DNA from: Sarocladium kiliense
Taxonomy: Eukaryota > Ascomycota > Sordariomycetes > Hypocreales > Sarocladiaceae
Assembly: GCA_030734395.1 (NCBI GenBank)
Contig: JAUZTG010000047.1
Coordinates: 124,001-188,000 of the forward strand
Direction: 5' to 3'
Length of the DNA stretch: 64,000 bases
Positions 21,848-33,346 of this stretch are shown here, one piece after another. How positions within the stretch are numbered: position 1 is the stretch's first letter; each line of letters starts with the position of its first letter. The translations under genes and the position numbers were made by a program. The notes beneath the pieces were generated by a model. It was not told the origin of the DNA, ran no database searches, and saw only the letters and a program-made list of their open reading frames with translations.

Positions 21848-23978
21848 TGTGAATGAAGCGTAGCCTGTTCAAGGCTGTGGTGGAGGACGACCTGGTGTTC
21901 TTTTCTTGCCTGCACGAATATGACGAGGAGTGTCAGTGGTGCAAGATCCAATTGATCATGAACAGCGCATGAGCATAAAGTGCAATAAAACAATATATGA
22001 AGGGAGGAAGTCGAAAGAAAGACAGGATAAGTATCTGGCATGGACAAGGAACAAAAGTGGCAGGACAAAGGGAGTTTTCCAAAGCGATCGACGTCCAAGT
22101 GCAGCAGGCTGTTTGAACGGCGACACCAGACAACCCCACCGCAGGCGCCCGGTCTAGCAGGCGTGGTGGCAGTGCTGTAAGATAGACTTGAAGTTCATTG
22201 AGAGATTCCAATCGGTGTGATCGCTGTGTCGAAGCGCTTGGGGGGGTGGGAATTGGAGGCACCAAAACGGTAGAAGCTTGTTTGCGGAGGGCGAGGCGCA
22301 GGAAAAGAAGGTTCACGTTGGCGCGAAACCCAAAAGCCAGGGAATGGACGGGAAGTAGAGAAAAAAATCAGGGAAAGAGGCGCACCATTCGGGTACTCAC
22401 AGCAACTAATGCGAAGAAGGATCAAAGACCATGACCAACAAGACAGGATGTAGCGTCAGAGACAAGAGGTAAGAAGAAAGAGAGAACGTCGTGGGATGAA
22501 AGGGAAGGGAGAGACGATGTGGCCGAGGTGTGTGTGAGAGTCCAGACCCTCGAGTGAGGTAATGAAACCACAGCGCAGTCAGGCTAAAGATCAGGCAAAT
22601 GTTGTCACCACTACCATTGCGGCCGTGTCTAGCTCTGGCGCAAGAGTCATAAAGTGGATTGTGTGCGCCTGTGTGCGTAGTAAGTGTCCTTCTTTGACCC
22701 GTGGTAGAGTACTTGGTAGTGCCTGCAAAGAGTCCCAGCAGTGGCGTCGAGATGAAGATGGATCCGATCCAAAGAGGAGAAAAGCTTCAAGCTTGTGTGG
22801 GGGGAGGCATGCGTCCCAGCAACCAAAGAAACCAACAGCAGCGGCACCAGGAGGAGATGGTGCAGGGCGTCCTGACCGAACTGGAGAGCTTCTGCACGCC
22901 CAGCCTTTGATGCTGCTGCTTGGTCGTCGGTCCGGGCTGTTGGGTTCCCAGGCGGATGACTCGGTTGGGTTGCTGTGCTGCTGCACCTCTGCCTGCCGTC
23001 GCGCGCTCACTCTGCGTCTGGAGGCCTCCGTCCGTCCAGCACCAGTCGGTTGCCAGTTGGCACTGGGCCCTGGCGGAAGATTCGTGATTGGGCAAAATGC
23101 ATTACTTAAGCAGATGTGATCCAGGGTAAGGGCCACTCGTTAGCGCCAGCCTAATGTCGCTTCCCCACGTCATTCAATTCTTCTTGTTTCTGTATCTGTG
23201 ACGCCGGACGCTGGTGTCTCCATCGTGCAAGAGATTCAGCTGAAACAACAGAGCGCTGGCCCTCCGTTGCACTGCTCGTGTGGGTAAGATACCTTTAGTA
23301 CCTACGCTGCTCTTGCTGCCCTTACGGCGGCCAGGGGTCTTACTCAGCCTTTGACGTCGTTGGCTTCCTATGCCCCTTCCACCATCCGACCACCCCCTTC
23401 CCGACCACGTGCAACCCATCCTGCATCCCATCTGCATGTCCTTGCTCAGCATAACGCCCGGGCCCAATCCTGTAAAGAAAAACAAGCTTCCTCCCGGCTA
23501 CCCGCTTCCCGCGCTATCCAGCTCAACCCCTGCACGCGCTGTTTTAGCTGTGCTCCTCTGAGGGTCTTGCTCATATCAGAGCATCCACTGCTCCCTCGAT
23601 AGTATCCCCACTGAATACTGTACTCGGTTGAGTGCCCCGATCCGAGAAGTCAACAGGTGCTTACTGGTTACCTCACTACAGCATACTTCCCGAACGTGCA
23701 GAACATTGGCACTGACGGCCGATGCTTTCTTTTTTTATTGCTGGATGCTCAGAGGGTCTGTCTATTCAGGAAGTAGTATCCTTCGTCTATAGGTAGTCAA
23801 AGCGTGTGTGTGTGCTGTCAAGTCTGTTCTAACGACCCTCAGCGGCCCTTACTAGACATGAAGGGTCCAACCACACCGCCAGTATGTGCACTTCATGAAG
23901 CTCACCCTTGTATCGCCACTCCAATTTACCTTCCTCCTCAGCCACAAGCCTTACCCATCAGAGCTCCCCAAGCGCTAT
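21848..23978. other. 2.1-kb intergenic region
   Basis: This lies between the 5' end of the CAX gene and the 3' end of the GH81 gene, both on the minus strand. It is GC-richer at 22650-23100 and holds a (GT)n run near 23803. Overlapping open frames at 22562-23119 (plus) and 22591-23136 (minus) have shuffled-looking Cys/Arg-rich composition and no splice or family support. I call no gene. Confidence 0.4.
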
Positions 23979-26873
23979 TCAAGCTGTCAGCCGGACTAGT
24001 TTCCTACACAGCCTCTCACCGTTGTTATGCTTATACTTACCGGCCGCGTACGCCAGGGACCATGTCAACGATGCACCCCCGTCTAGCCACTGCGGATCGA
24101 ATTGCGGTGCACTGAAAAACTGCCATGCTAGCTTAGGCTGTACTGTTGCGTAGCTGGCGTAAATGATGCCCTTCCAAGCGTTGCCGATGTTATCAACCCG
24201 GCCGTTGCTGAAAAACGCATCCCATTCCTCTTGTACGAATTCTCGAACTCGTACGTACGGTGTTGGTGGCAGGATAGGGATCATGTGAATTCCCTGGATT
24301 GCCTCCAGGTCCGGCGAAAAGTACGTGGTGTGATCGACCTTGTTCTCAAACAGAATACCCGCTACCTTGTTTCCAATGAACTGCTTCGGCTGCACCTTGT
24401 TGTCGTTGCGATATAGGTAATATTGCTGCAGACTGCGAGCGATGATGGCAAGCTGCAGATTACCTCTGCACGGCCACAGCATCCAGTCAGCTCTACACCA
24501 CGGTACAGGGACCCCGTTCCATTGGGAAAACGTAGACACTTACCGCGCCTCAAGATCAGCGTCGCCGCTGACCTTGCCCCACATCTTGAGGGCATATGCA
24601 TGCATCATATCTTCAGAACTTGACTCTTGGTCCTGTCCAGGCTGTCAGTCATCTCCATGGAACTCCAGTGTCTTGCGCAGCCCGTCTCACCTTGCCGTCC
24701 ATAGCAGCATAGAGACCATGAGCCCAACTGTGTCCATGGTACCAATCAAAGTTCCTCCACAGAGGGAAATACTTGTCCTTCGTGCTCGGATTAGCAATAT
24801 CACGTACGAGAACGTTGACGTAGTCCTTGTTCTGTCTCATCCACTGCGGGTCGAGGTAGCCAATCGTGGCGGCTGCAAGAATATGATATCCATAGTGGAA
24901 GTGGTGATCGTTGTAGTACGTGTTACCAAAGTCGGCTCCCGAATTGCCTGTTACGTATGTCGCAGATGACACGACGCCGCCCCATGCACCTTTGAATCGT
25001 CAGTGGTCGGCATCTTCAGCTAGGCCTAGTGTATCTAACGCACTCTCATACATCAGCGGAAACTTCTGTTGATTCGCGGCGAAGGCCCCAAATGCCGCTT
25101 TGAGTTGACCAAGGCCATGCTGGGCGAGGCCCCTATCGCCCACCAGTTCATGAGCAACGTAGCAAATTATTGCGAATTTCGCCAAAGCCTAGGTTGTCAG
25201 CGGGTGAGATGGACAAGTCGATCGAAGGATAACTTATACCTTGCCACTGAAGTACATGGAATCCAGATTGGACTGTGCAACCATGTTTTGCGAGAGCTCC
25301 TTGGACGCTGCCGCATGTATAAGCCCCTTTGCATGATCCGAAAGCCGCGTCATGTTCCCCTTCTCGGGATGCCAAGGTGCGAGATGCATGTCAACTGGAA
25401 GCTTTTCAATCATGGTCCAACAGGTACCCCTGACGAGTGTTGCCATGCCCTTGGTTGTCGACTGTAGTTGAACTCGTGTGACGCCACTAGCCGTCTCGCC
25501 GTCAAATGACTCGATATGGTGTGGCAAGGCGTACATGTACATGTTGCCCATTTCGTGACCCTCTCGCTGGTAGTTGAAACTATACGTACCGTCCGCTCCA
25601 GAGGCAGTACCTGTCAAGCTCAGCGTTACCGGGTAGACGCCTGCACCGTCATCCAAAGCATGCTCGGAACCAACTGTCCCTGGATCTTTCGCAATCTGGA
25701 TGGAGCCAAAGAATGGCCTCTTCGATTGAGCGAGAGTGTTGTTCATAACTTCAAGCTCGAGGTCATTGCCTCTGGTACGATAAGCGTAAAGCCTCCACGT
25801 CGATCCATCTTCCAGGTTGAAGTTGAACTTTGTCACATGAGTTTTGGCAAACTTCGTCACCCTGGTCACTGTCTTGAAGTAGACGCCGGTTTGGATGCGC
25901 GGAATAGAGCCACTATACAGGCCAGTGACATACGCCATTCCCTGTACAATTGGGAACGAGACGGCCGGAGGCGAGTTAGCGTCCCTGCTGAGGTGTACTC
26001 TCGTGGAGAAGGCCGTAATACTGTCCATAGAGAGAGCGGTGTCTTTACCGAGGTCGGCGGCCCCCAGAATCAGCGCATGAACGCCGACAGGGTTGAGGTA
26101 ATATGAAGAAGCGCCGTTCAGCTTCTCTTTGCCAAAAACTCGTTGACTTGCCTCAACATGCGAGCAGGCCATGCCCCAGCTGCCACTAGCACCTTTGCCA
26201 CCGGCCCACGCCATGGAGTAAGGAAAGGTGTAGGTCGGGCCATGTCGGTCACCAAGATGGAAGTTCGCGAAAAACTTGTTGGTCTGTAGGGGACCTTGGG
26301 CGGCAATCCCAGTACGCGGTACAGGATGGTCCTTCTGTCTTTTTATGTTGGAAGGAGGCGATTTCGTATCGACAGGGTCTATGAATATGTCCCGGGAAGC
26401 CATATTGAGTTGTAGTGAAGCTGGGCCCGCAGACACAGTCGAAAGGTTGCTCAGATGGGTGACTGTAGTCGTGATTATCAGGTTAGTTCTGCGTGTGAGA
26501 GTCAGTGGAGGCGAACGCAGGACATGACTACGGTCTGGGCATATGCTTACGATGCCTCGTGGCCAGCCTTTCCGGTTTGGGATCTGGCTAAAGGTAGGTA
26601 GCCTGGGCGGATTGCAGTGCGGAAGGATGTGTTCAGGTCTTGTCGAAGATATGGAGCAATGTACAAATACTCAAAAGTTATTATGGTAACGGCTTCGGGA
26701 TCGATGGTGGAAGAGCTCGAAGTGAGACAAGTTGTAGGCACTGGCCGTTCGAGATATGAGGTCCTGACAGCAGTCGTTGGGATTGCTAGGTCCGTTTCAA
26801 GATTGGATTTGAGTGCGAAACCTGTGCTGAAAGTTAGTCGCGATAGCAACATAAAGATATGAATAAGCGCCAT
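23979..26873 (-). CDS. Secreted glycoside hydrolase family 81 endo-beta-1,3-glucanase
   Basis: Rebuilt exons: 26873-26551, 26449-25240, 25188-25044, 24989-24691, 24632-24544, 24465-24041, then 23983-23979 if the last intron is removed (831 residues) or continuous to 23979 if retained (850). GH81 enzymes cut beta-1,3-glucan inside chains and act on fungal walls during septum or cell separation, or on plant callose. The start MALIHIFMLLSRLTFSTGFA is a signal peptide. Family blocks are clear: KFFANFHLGDRHGPTYTFPY near the N-terminus, and DWYHGHSWAHGL then DGKDQESSSEDMM, which carries the conserved acidic residues, rebuilt across the exon 4/5 splice. No cellulose- or chitin-binding module is seen. 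The exon 1/2 acceptor (CTGAG) is the weakest junction. Confidence 0.9.
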
Positions 26874-27862
26874 CTTGATATTCCCGTGCGTCTCGAAGCC
26901 AAAGGAAGCGATCGCAAAGGCGAATGTACAGGAGGAACAGGAGTAGCCGCCTCCATAACCAAGATGGCTAAAAGTAGAAATACGAGTGCTGTTCGGCTAT
27001 CTGATTCAAGAAGATGAAGAATTGACACACGCTGATGGACCAACCTTTTGATCAGGAGGAGCAATTCAGTCCCCTGGAAGAGGAGGTGTCTCAGATGGCC
27101 GCAAAGGGAGGACGGGTCTCGCTGTGACAAGAGGCAAACGGGCAGGTCGGATGTGATGGAAATATCCAATAAGAGTCATACAAAAAGAGGAAGAGGTTAT
27201 AGGGACTGGCTCGTAACAAAGCCATGCAACGTGTGGTGGATGAGTTGCGTGGCGGATGTGGAGAGTTGTAGCCGTAAGGACAGGCGATGAGAAGTTCGCA
27301 CGATGCTTGCACACGCCCGATAAAGAGGTAACAAGGCAGTTGCAATGCCCGAGGACTTTTCCACAGCTGTCAACTATCATGGGGCAGGTGATCACGGTAC
27401 CTAGGGATTGCTCCTCACCTTCACGATGTCTGCGATGCAATGATGTGGTTGCCACTGCCGTGACGAGCTGAGCAATCACAGTGACTCGTGTCCAACGAGT
27501 GGCCTGACCTTCAATCGCCTGTCGCAAACTTATAAGAATTACTGATGGGTGCGCCTCAGACAGAGTTTCAATCGAAGATTGTAGTTATGGGCCGGAAAGT
27601 TGTCGTCATCTGACAATCCTGCGATTTGCCTGGGTTGTCGTGGGGAGCTACTCCTCATGACCCACTGCTTGATGGAGGTGATGCAGCCAAGCCTGCGTTG
27701 AAGTGAGTCTGAGATTTCGCTCGTCCTGGGAGCATGCAGAGAGAGATATCTAGAATTTTTCTTCCTTTAGAATGGTCATCAATGCCACGGCGATTTTTGA
27801 ATCGCAGATCGCCCTTCTGGGAACATGCAGGCTCCAAATAGTACCACCTCAAATAAGGTCGT
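26874..27862. other. 1-kb intergenic region
   Basis: This lies upstream of the GH81 gene and downstream of the Stn1 gene. The minus-strand open frame 27066-27527 begins only with TTG and has no family features. No gene is supported. Confidence 0.45.
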
Positions 27863-28694
27863 TCAAAGCCCCAATGCTCCGAACTTGCCCTTGCTATCCC
27901 GTAAGAGCTCTCTCAGGTTGACTGGCTGCTGGACCAGAGGCTGCTTCTGTTGGCGAGATGAGGCGGTGCTCGACCCTGTTCCATACTGAGCCGCCTTGGG
28001 ATGCTCACGTTCCGATGCCCGAGCGTATTTCTTCTCAGTTCTCACCTTGTCTCTCTCGGCTTCCTTCTTCGCCTTGCGCAAGTCCCTTGGGCTGATGACC
28101 CACGTCCGGCCCAGGACTTCATCGCGGAATTTGGCACGTTTCTCCCACAGTATAACCTCTTCCATAGTGCTCCGAACCGGCAGCAGCTTCTCGATGGTGA
28201 TCTGCCTTTCTTCGCGAAACTCAGATAGACCACCTTTGACTTCCACAACCTGCCCGACATCGATGTCCGGGTACGCCGAAATCTTAGTCACAAGAAGAGC
28301 TGCTGTTGTCGGCTCTTTTGCGTCTCCAGCAGTGCAATTTTGGGTTGCTTTCTTGGGGTTTGAAGTAGCGACAAGAGTCTCCAGCACCTCGATGCAGGCG
28401 CCGCTGCTGTCGTCTATTGTGAAGACTCGCCGTCCAGCAAAGTCATCGATTGCAACGACAAGGCCCACAATGCGAACCCATTTGATAGGAAGATTCTTAT
28501 AGAAAAAGAATTGCTCGCCTGCACTCATCAGCGCTATGAGATTGTCATTGAAATGAGAGTTTCGCACCTTCAAATCCATCATGTTTGTTCAGAGCGTGAA
28601 TCTCCACAGCCTTGAAGAAGCACCACACTGGCCATGTTGGGGAGAGGTGAAAGCAGTAGCGAGGGTACAGATCGACATTCTCGTCGTTTCCCAT
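27863..28694 (-). CDS. STN1: CST-complex telomere capping protein Stn1 (OB-fold)
   Basis: Two exons, 28694-28568 and 28518-27863, with a 49-bp intron (GTGCGA, branch GCTGAT, GTGCAG), coding 260 residues. Stn1 binds the telomeric 3' overhang region with Ten1 (and Ctc1/Cdc13) and controls telomerase access and C-strand fill-in. The family pattern is read as YCFHLSPTWPVWCFFKAVEI from exon 1, then FFFYKNLPIKWVRIVGLVVA and GRRVFTIDDSSGACIEV, the core of the OB-fold. Exon 1 is easy to miss: an in-frame ATG at 28582 gives a shorter protein that reads through the intron and lacks the conserved start. After the OB-fold come basic coiled and Gln/Ser-rich tails; no winged-helix C-terminal domain is present. 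Confidence 0.85.
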
Positions 28695-29410
28695 GGCATG
28701 GCTACGTTGAAGACCCGTACTCGTGGGGACTGGTCATGGTTTGGGAATCATTGATGGCTTTCAAGGATGCTGAATCATCGTAGTCGAGATGGTACCTTTG
28801 GCAGCGCTGAAATTCACGACGCGCTTTCCGGAAAGTTGACGCGACGACAAGTGCAACGCGGGGCATTACTTAAGAGACCACTGCCCCCACCACCACCCTC
28901 CTCCATGACCCCCGGAGAGCGCTACAAGAGGGATGCAACAATGCTTAGTGACTTGACCAAGGGCATTCTTACTTTTTAAAAACGAATGTTTTATTGACTT
29001 GGCCTAGGGTGGTAGTGGGATGAATCAGAACGGAGCACCCAATTCTTGATATCAGTCCTGCTCGGCTTGTGTGGCCACGCCTGGCCATACCGTTATTCCG
29101 AGGCAGCAGTCTTGATTAGGAGAGCAATCGGAAAATGGATAAGAATATGAGCCACAATAGAAGCCAGAATAGAAGATAGAATAGAAGCCGGAAGAGCAGG
29201 CGGAGTAGCATCTATAATAGTGGCAAAATCTCCAGATGCAACAGCATTGTGACATCTCGCGGCTTACCTCAGAATATGGTACGGAAAGCAGAGAACTGTG
29301 TGAAGATCGTCAATTATCCCGTAATGCCATAACTGTTCAAAACCTATGCAACTCCTGCAGCGCCATTCGCCATGACTAAAAGCAGCGTTCCCTTAATCTA
29401 CCTACCTGAT
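28695..29410. other. Intergenic region with a short minisatellite
   Basis: This lies upstream of STN1 and downstream of the J-protein gene. Apart from the 12-bp repeat at 29152-29199, I see nothing. The minus-strand frame 29052-29255 is a Cys/Tyr-rich artefact of that repeat. Confidence 0.45.
29152..29199. repeat. 12-bp minisatellite, about four imperfect copies
   Basis: The copies are CCACAATAGAAG, CCAGAATAGAAG, ATAGAATAGAAG and CCGGAAGAGCAG, in tandem. The first three differ at one to three positions, the last is more diverged. It is non-coding by my reading and could vary in copy number between strains. Confidence 0.7.
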
Positions 29411-30381
29411 TCAATTCCTAGACTTCTTGCCCTTCCCAAGTCTCGCTGCAGCAGCCTGAAATGCCGCCTCGTCTGGCTCCTCCTCCATCGTCCTCTTCTT
29501 CCCTTTCTTGCCCTTCCCAGAGGGTTTCGCTCCCCATCTCTCCGCGACGCCATCCAAGAAGTCTTCTGCATCCTGACGCCGATCCTGTTGCCTCTTTTGG
29601 ATGAGCGCGGCCAGTGCATCTTCGGAATTGTCCTTGCCCCCTTTCTTGCCATTCTTCTTCGTAGAGCTCTTTCCAAACAGCTTGTCGGCGACTCCGAGCT
29701 CCTTTGCATACTCCTCCGCCTCCGCAGCCTCAGCGCGTGCCTGCTTTGTGCGTGCTGTTCGCTTCTTGGTCGACTCGTTGACGTACGCCTTGAATGCCGG
29801 AACATCTCTACTCTCGATTGCTTCGTCGATAATCTTACGGAACCTCTCGTCATCCTGCAAGACGTCGCTGAGAATCACATGCTCGTAGACCTGGTCCATG
29901 TCGCCCTCGCACTGCTCAAATGCAACCAAGAGGTCATCTTTCTCTTCCTCAGATCCCTTGTACTTGGCAGCAAACTTCTCAATTGCATCCTCGGAGACAG
30001 CATCCTTGTACTGCTCGCGATAGAAGTCTGACCAGTCAAAGCCTTCGGAATCAACGATAGACTCTGAAGTCGAACCGGTGGTATCGTATCGTTTGCGGCG
30101 GACGGGATCGGAAAGGATGGCGTACGCAAAGGCAATCTCCTGGAACTTCTCTTTCGCCTCGTCTCTGTGATCATCGGCAACCTTGTCTAAGATAGATGTC
30201 AGTCAAAGAATACTGCAGAAATAGCTCTAGCTATTCGTAACATACCTGGATGGTTCTTCAAAGCTGCCTTGCGGTAGGCGCTTTTGATCTGATCGGCAGT
30301 GGCAGACCTCTCGAGGTCCAGGATTTCGTATGGGTTAATGACCGGAGGCTCGCCATCGGAGATATCCTCGACGTCCGACAT
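29411..30381 (-). CDS. J-domain protein, DNAJC9-like
   Basis: Two exons, 30381-30246 and 30186-29411, coding 303 residues. J-domain proteins stimulate Hsp70 ATPase activity; the animal relative DNAJC9 works in the nucleus as a histone chaperone partner. The J-domain occupies about residues 16-85: NPYEILDLERSATADQIKSA, then the catalytic HPD at 44-46. The Asp codon of HPD is split by the intron (phase 1), so either exon alone looks defective. After the J-domain, the DNAJC9-type helical region (DVLQDDERFRKIIDEAIES) is visible, then a Lys-rich tail with GKGKKGKKR and GKGKKSRN that looks like nuclear localisation signals. It shares a 261-bp divergent promoter with the RIB2-like deaminase gene. 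Confidence 0.9.
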
Positions 30382-30642
30382 ATCGTTGATTCTGATCGAT
30401 TATTAAATCGACGCTTCTGCTGGGTCTTTTGAGTTCGCGGCGGGAACCGAGGAGTTCTGATGTAAGAGTTGTTGACGCGATGTGACGCGCTTTGGCTAGA
30501 GGCAGAGATGTGGGGCAGACAGCTTCCCGCGTAAAGTGCCATTGATCGAAACAACTGTAGAGGAAGGCCCCAGACATAAATCCGAAACATCTGACCGACC
30601 ACCACGGAGGTGAATGCACAACAACATCAACGCTTCTAAATC

Positions 30643-31152
30643 ATGGATTCAATAGTTCATGGAGATCACACGGCCGCAATGCGTCAGGCGCTTGACTTGG
30701 CTCGCCAATCTGAACCCAAGCCAACAAATTACCGCGTGGGGGCTATCCTGGTCAAGCTTGACGATGACAGTATCTCTGCCAAAGGCTTCACTCTGGAACT
30801 TCCCGGGAACACTCATGCCGAAGAATGTTGCTTGATAAAGCTGGCAGAGCGCCACTCAGTGGGCGAGGAAGATCTTTCACATGTAATGACAGAGCCCCAT
30901 GCTCTCTACACCACCGTTGAGCCATGCTCCAAGCGTCTCAGCGGCAAATTGCCCTGCGTCGAGCGAGTCTTAAGGCAGAAAGCATGGCTTAAGAGAGTCT
31001 ACGTCGGTGTCACGGAACCAGACACATTCGTCAGCCAGAATCAGGGTCGGAAACTGCTAGAGGACGCTGGCATAGAGGTGATCCATGTTTCCGGGATGGA
31101 GGAGGAGATCCTGAGCGTGGCCACCGCAGGCCACGTTGCGGATAAGCAATAA
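30643..31152 (+). CDS. RIB2-like DRAP deaminase (riboflavin pathway), stand-alone domain
   Basis: Single exon, 169 residues. The sequence closely follows the deaminase half of yeast Rib2, which removes the amino group from 2,5-diamino-6-ribitylamino-pyrimidinone phosphate in riboflavin synthesis. Zinc ligands and the proton shuttle are present: H58 and E60 in ELPGNTHAEEC, and C95 and C105 in EPCSKRLSGKLPC. The following YVGVTEPDTFV segment is also Rib2-like. Yeast Rib2 carries an N-terminal pseudouridine synthase domain that is absent here. The ATG at 30643 starts right before the domain, so this is a stand-alone deaminase rather than a fragment. It could also be a relative acting on another pyrimidine; the Rib2 resemblance makes DRAP the best guess. 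Confidence 0.82.
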   Translation: MDSIVHGDHTAAMRQALDLARQSEPKPTNYRVGAILVKLDDDSISAKGFTLELPGNTHAEECCLIKLAERHSVGEEDLSHVMTEPHALYTTVEPCSKRLSGKLPCVERVLRQKAWLKRVYVGVTEPDTFVSQNQGRKLLEDAGIEVIHVSGMEEEILSVATAGHVADKQ

Positions 31153-33346
31153 ACCGTCATCTCGACCTCCGGTTTGCCAGGCCGTGCGTGGTGGTCTCGT
31201 GATGAGCTTCATCATGTGAGCGAGCAGGGAGTTTCAGGGCGTCATGGCTGCCAATGATGCGGCCATGCGTAACAGCATTAGCTCTCCTGAACACACAACC
31301 TGCCATATCCCGGATGCTGAGGCGTGTATCACACCGCATAGCCCAGTCTGTTCTATGCAAATTTGACCCTTCCCCACGGTTGAATCGGGTGACGTACGGG
31401 GCTTCCAGCTCATTTGCGGTATGAGGCTGCTCTCACAGACACCTTCGGAATTTGATCACGGCAATGGTGAATACGCTCAGCAAGCACGCATTTACCCGTT
31501 ACCACCAAGTAGGGGCATCACCCTTGCGCTCTTTGACCTTGCTATGGGCACGGCAGAAGCACCGTCAAAATGCAGGGAGGGTGCGAACATATCACCAGCT
31601 TTGGCCTCACTTCTATCTAGTAAACACATGCTACTTGGTCAGTGATTCGTCCACGGAGCAATTCAGGTATAGGCATATTGGCCTACCACCAACTCCTGCC
31701 CCTTGCTGGTCCTGCGTGCCGGGGGACCAGCCCCTGTTCAATCAATCATTACAATGCGGTGCCACAGCCACAGTCCAGGTCGACCTGCGTCTTGCGGGTT
31801 GTGACACCCAAAGACACATGCGCTGATCGAGGAGCCACAGAGATCCACGCTACTGCAAGCGGCGCTGACATCCGAACACACATGTGAGAGCGAGACAGAT
31901 AACCTGCCGGAGGTCTTGGGAACGCTCTCCGGAGCAAGGTGACACAACAACCTTATGCATCCCCCCCGTGGACTACATTGGCTGTTTGGTCGCAAGACTG
32001 AGGCAAGCTACGTCAACAGAGACCGAATTGTTTGCTGGGCGAAGATCCTCGTGCTGAGATTGACACCAATTGAAAGTGGCGGAACCCTTCTGTGGTGCCT
32101 TCGGACATCAGCTGAGGGCCCCTCACGACTGGCTTGCTTTGTAGGTCGAAGACTGACTGTTGACCATGCAAAGGAAGTTGTGACGAGTTCTTCCAGCGGG
32201 AGACGAGCTCCTCATGTCGGTGTGGCAGAAGAGGATGTCGAGAAAACACCGAACGGGTCTTGCCTGCGTTTGTGGCTCACTACAGTTGATATGTACGGGT
32301 GACGTGCAAGACAATCTCTCGAACGGACGCTGTTTTCAGCGCAGAGGAGTACACACGCACCCGAGCTTGTTGATCACATCTTCCAAGGGAAAGGAAAATG
32401 AGAGAACCACAAAAGCCGGCTAGGCCGATCGTCTTTGGCCAGTCGAACTGGGTACGCGCAGCCACTTATGCGGGTGGCCTACCGACAAAGATGATTAGCA
32501 AGCCGCCCATAACTCTGGATGCTGGCCTCAGTCAGGCAGAAATCGGGTGACGAAGTCGTGAGAAATGGTTATTCTGCAGCGGAAGCAGAGAGAGGAATAA
32601 GGGTGTGGCCAGTATATGCATGGTGCACAGCGTCGCAACATTTCCCCAATAACCACTCCCGCATCAGTAGCAGCGGCGAGCCTGGGTGGCGGATCACGGC
32701 TCGTCATGGGATAGGTGACCGGGTGTACGACTGTGATGCAGGACCGGTAGTTCTGGCGACGGCCCTCGTCGTGATTCAAGGTCGCTCTGCGCCGGCTTGT
32801 AATATAAGAGGACATCTCCAGTACCCACCACCTGGTCACTGCCACTTCTTCCTTTGAACAGCAGGGTACATTCGCCAGACTACCGCCTCTGACGTCTCGA
32901 AAGTCGATGTGACTTGGGCTGGTGGTGCTTCATTCACGTTCAGCAAAGATACCACTTTCCTCCCTTCCTATCTTGCATTCACTCAACGGTCATCCTTGGT
33001 ATAAGAAGACCCAGGCTTCATCTTCGCTCATCAACCTTCACTTCCGAGCTCACCATTTACGCAGCCGTGGTTCCACGAGTCCTATTAGGCACTGTCTCAT
33101 TTGCAAACCAGAACCCTCTCATTACAAGACCAAACGCTAGCACCGACTGTTTGATCTGGCTCCCGCTGCTCCACACCAACCCACCAACTCCAGGACCCTG
33201 GCCTCTTTCATCCAGCTGTTTACATCACCAACGCTTGTCGCCGTCGTCACCTTGCTTTCAAAGCACCCGACCCTGAAACCATTTCAGCGAACAGAGCCTG
33301 GAGGGTATTCACTAACACTCGACTGACCTTTCGTGTCTGAGAGATC
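31153..33346. other. 2.2-kb intergenic region upstream of Argonaute
   Basis: No protein gene is supported; open frames are short, overlapping on all strands, and show no splice logic. The last 400 bp are C/T-rich like a leader. A long leader, a non-coding RNA or leader introns of the Argonaute gene are possible. Confidence 0.4.

Noticed and set aside
22562..23119. 185-codon plus-strand open frame (with a 181-codon frame on the other strand)
   Set aside because: Overlapping long frames on both strands in GC-rich DNA indicate chance openness; composition is Cys/Arg-rich, with no family motif or splice signals. The minus frame begins with GTG.
27066..27527. 153-codon minus-strand open frame upstream of GH81
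   Set aside because: It starts with TTG, overlaps frames on the other strand and has no protein-like conservation signals; the GH81 start with signal peptide lies at 26873.
28580..28582. ATG at 28582 as the STN1 start
   Set aside because: It reads through the intron and drops the conserved N-terminal block; the ATG at 28694 with a 49-bp intron restores it in phase.
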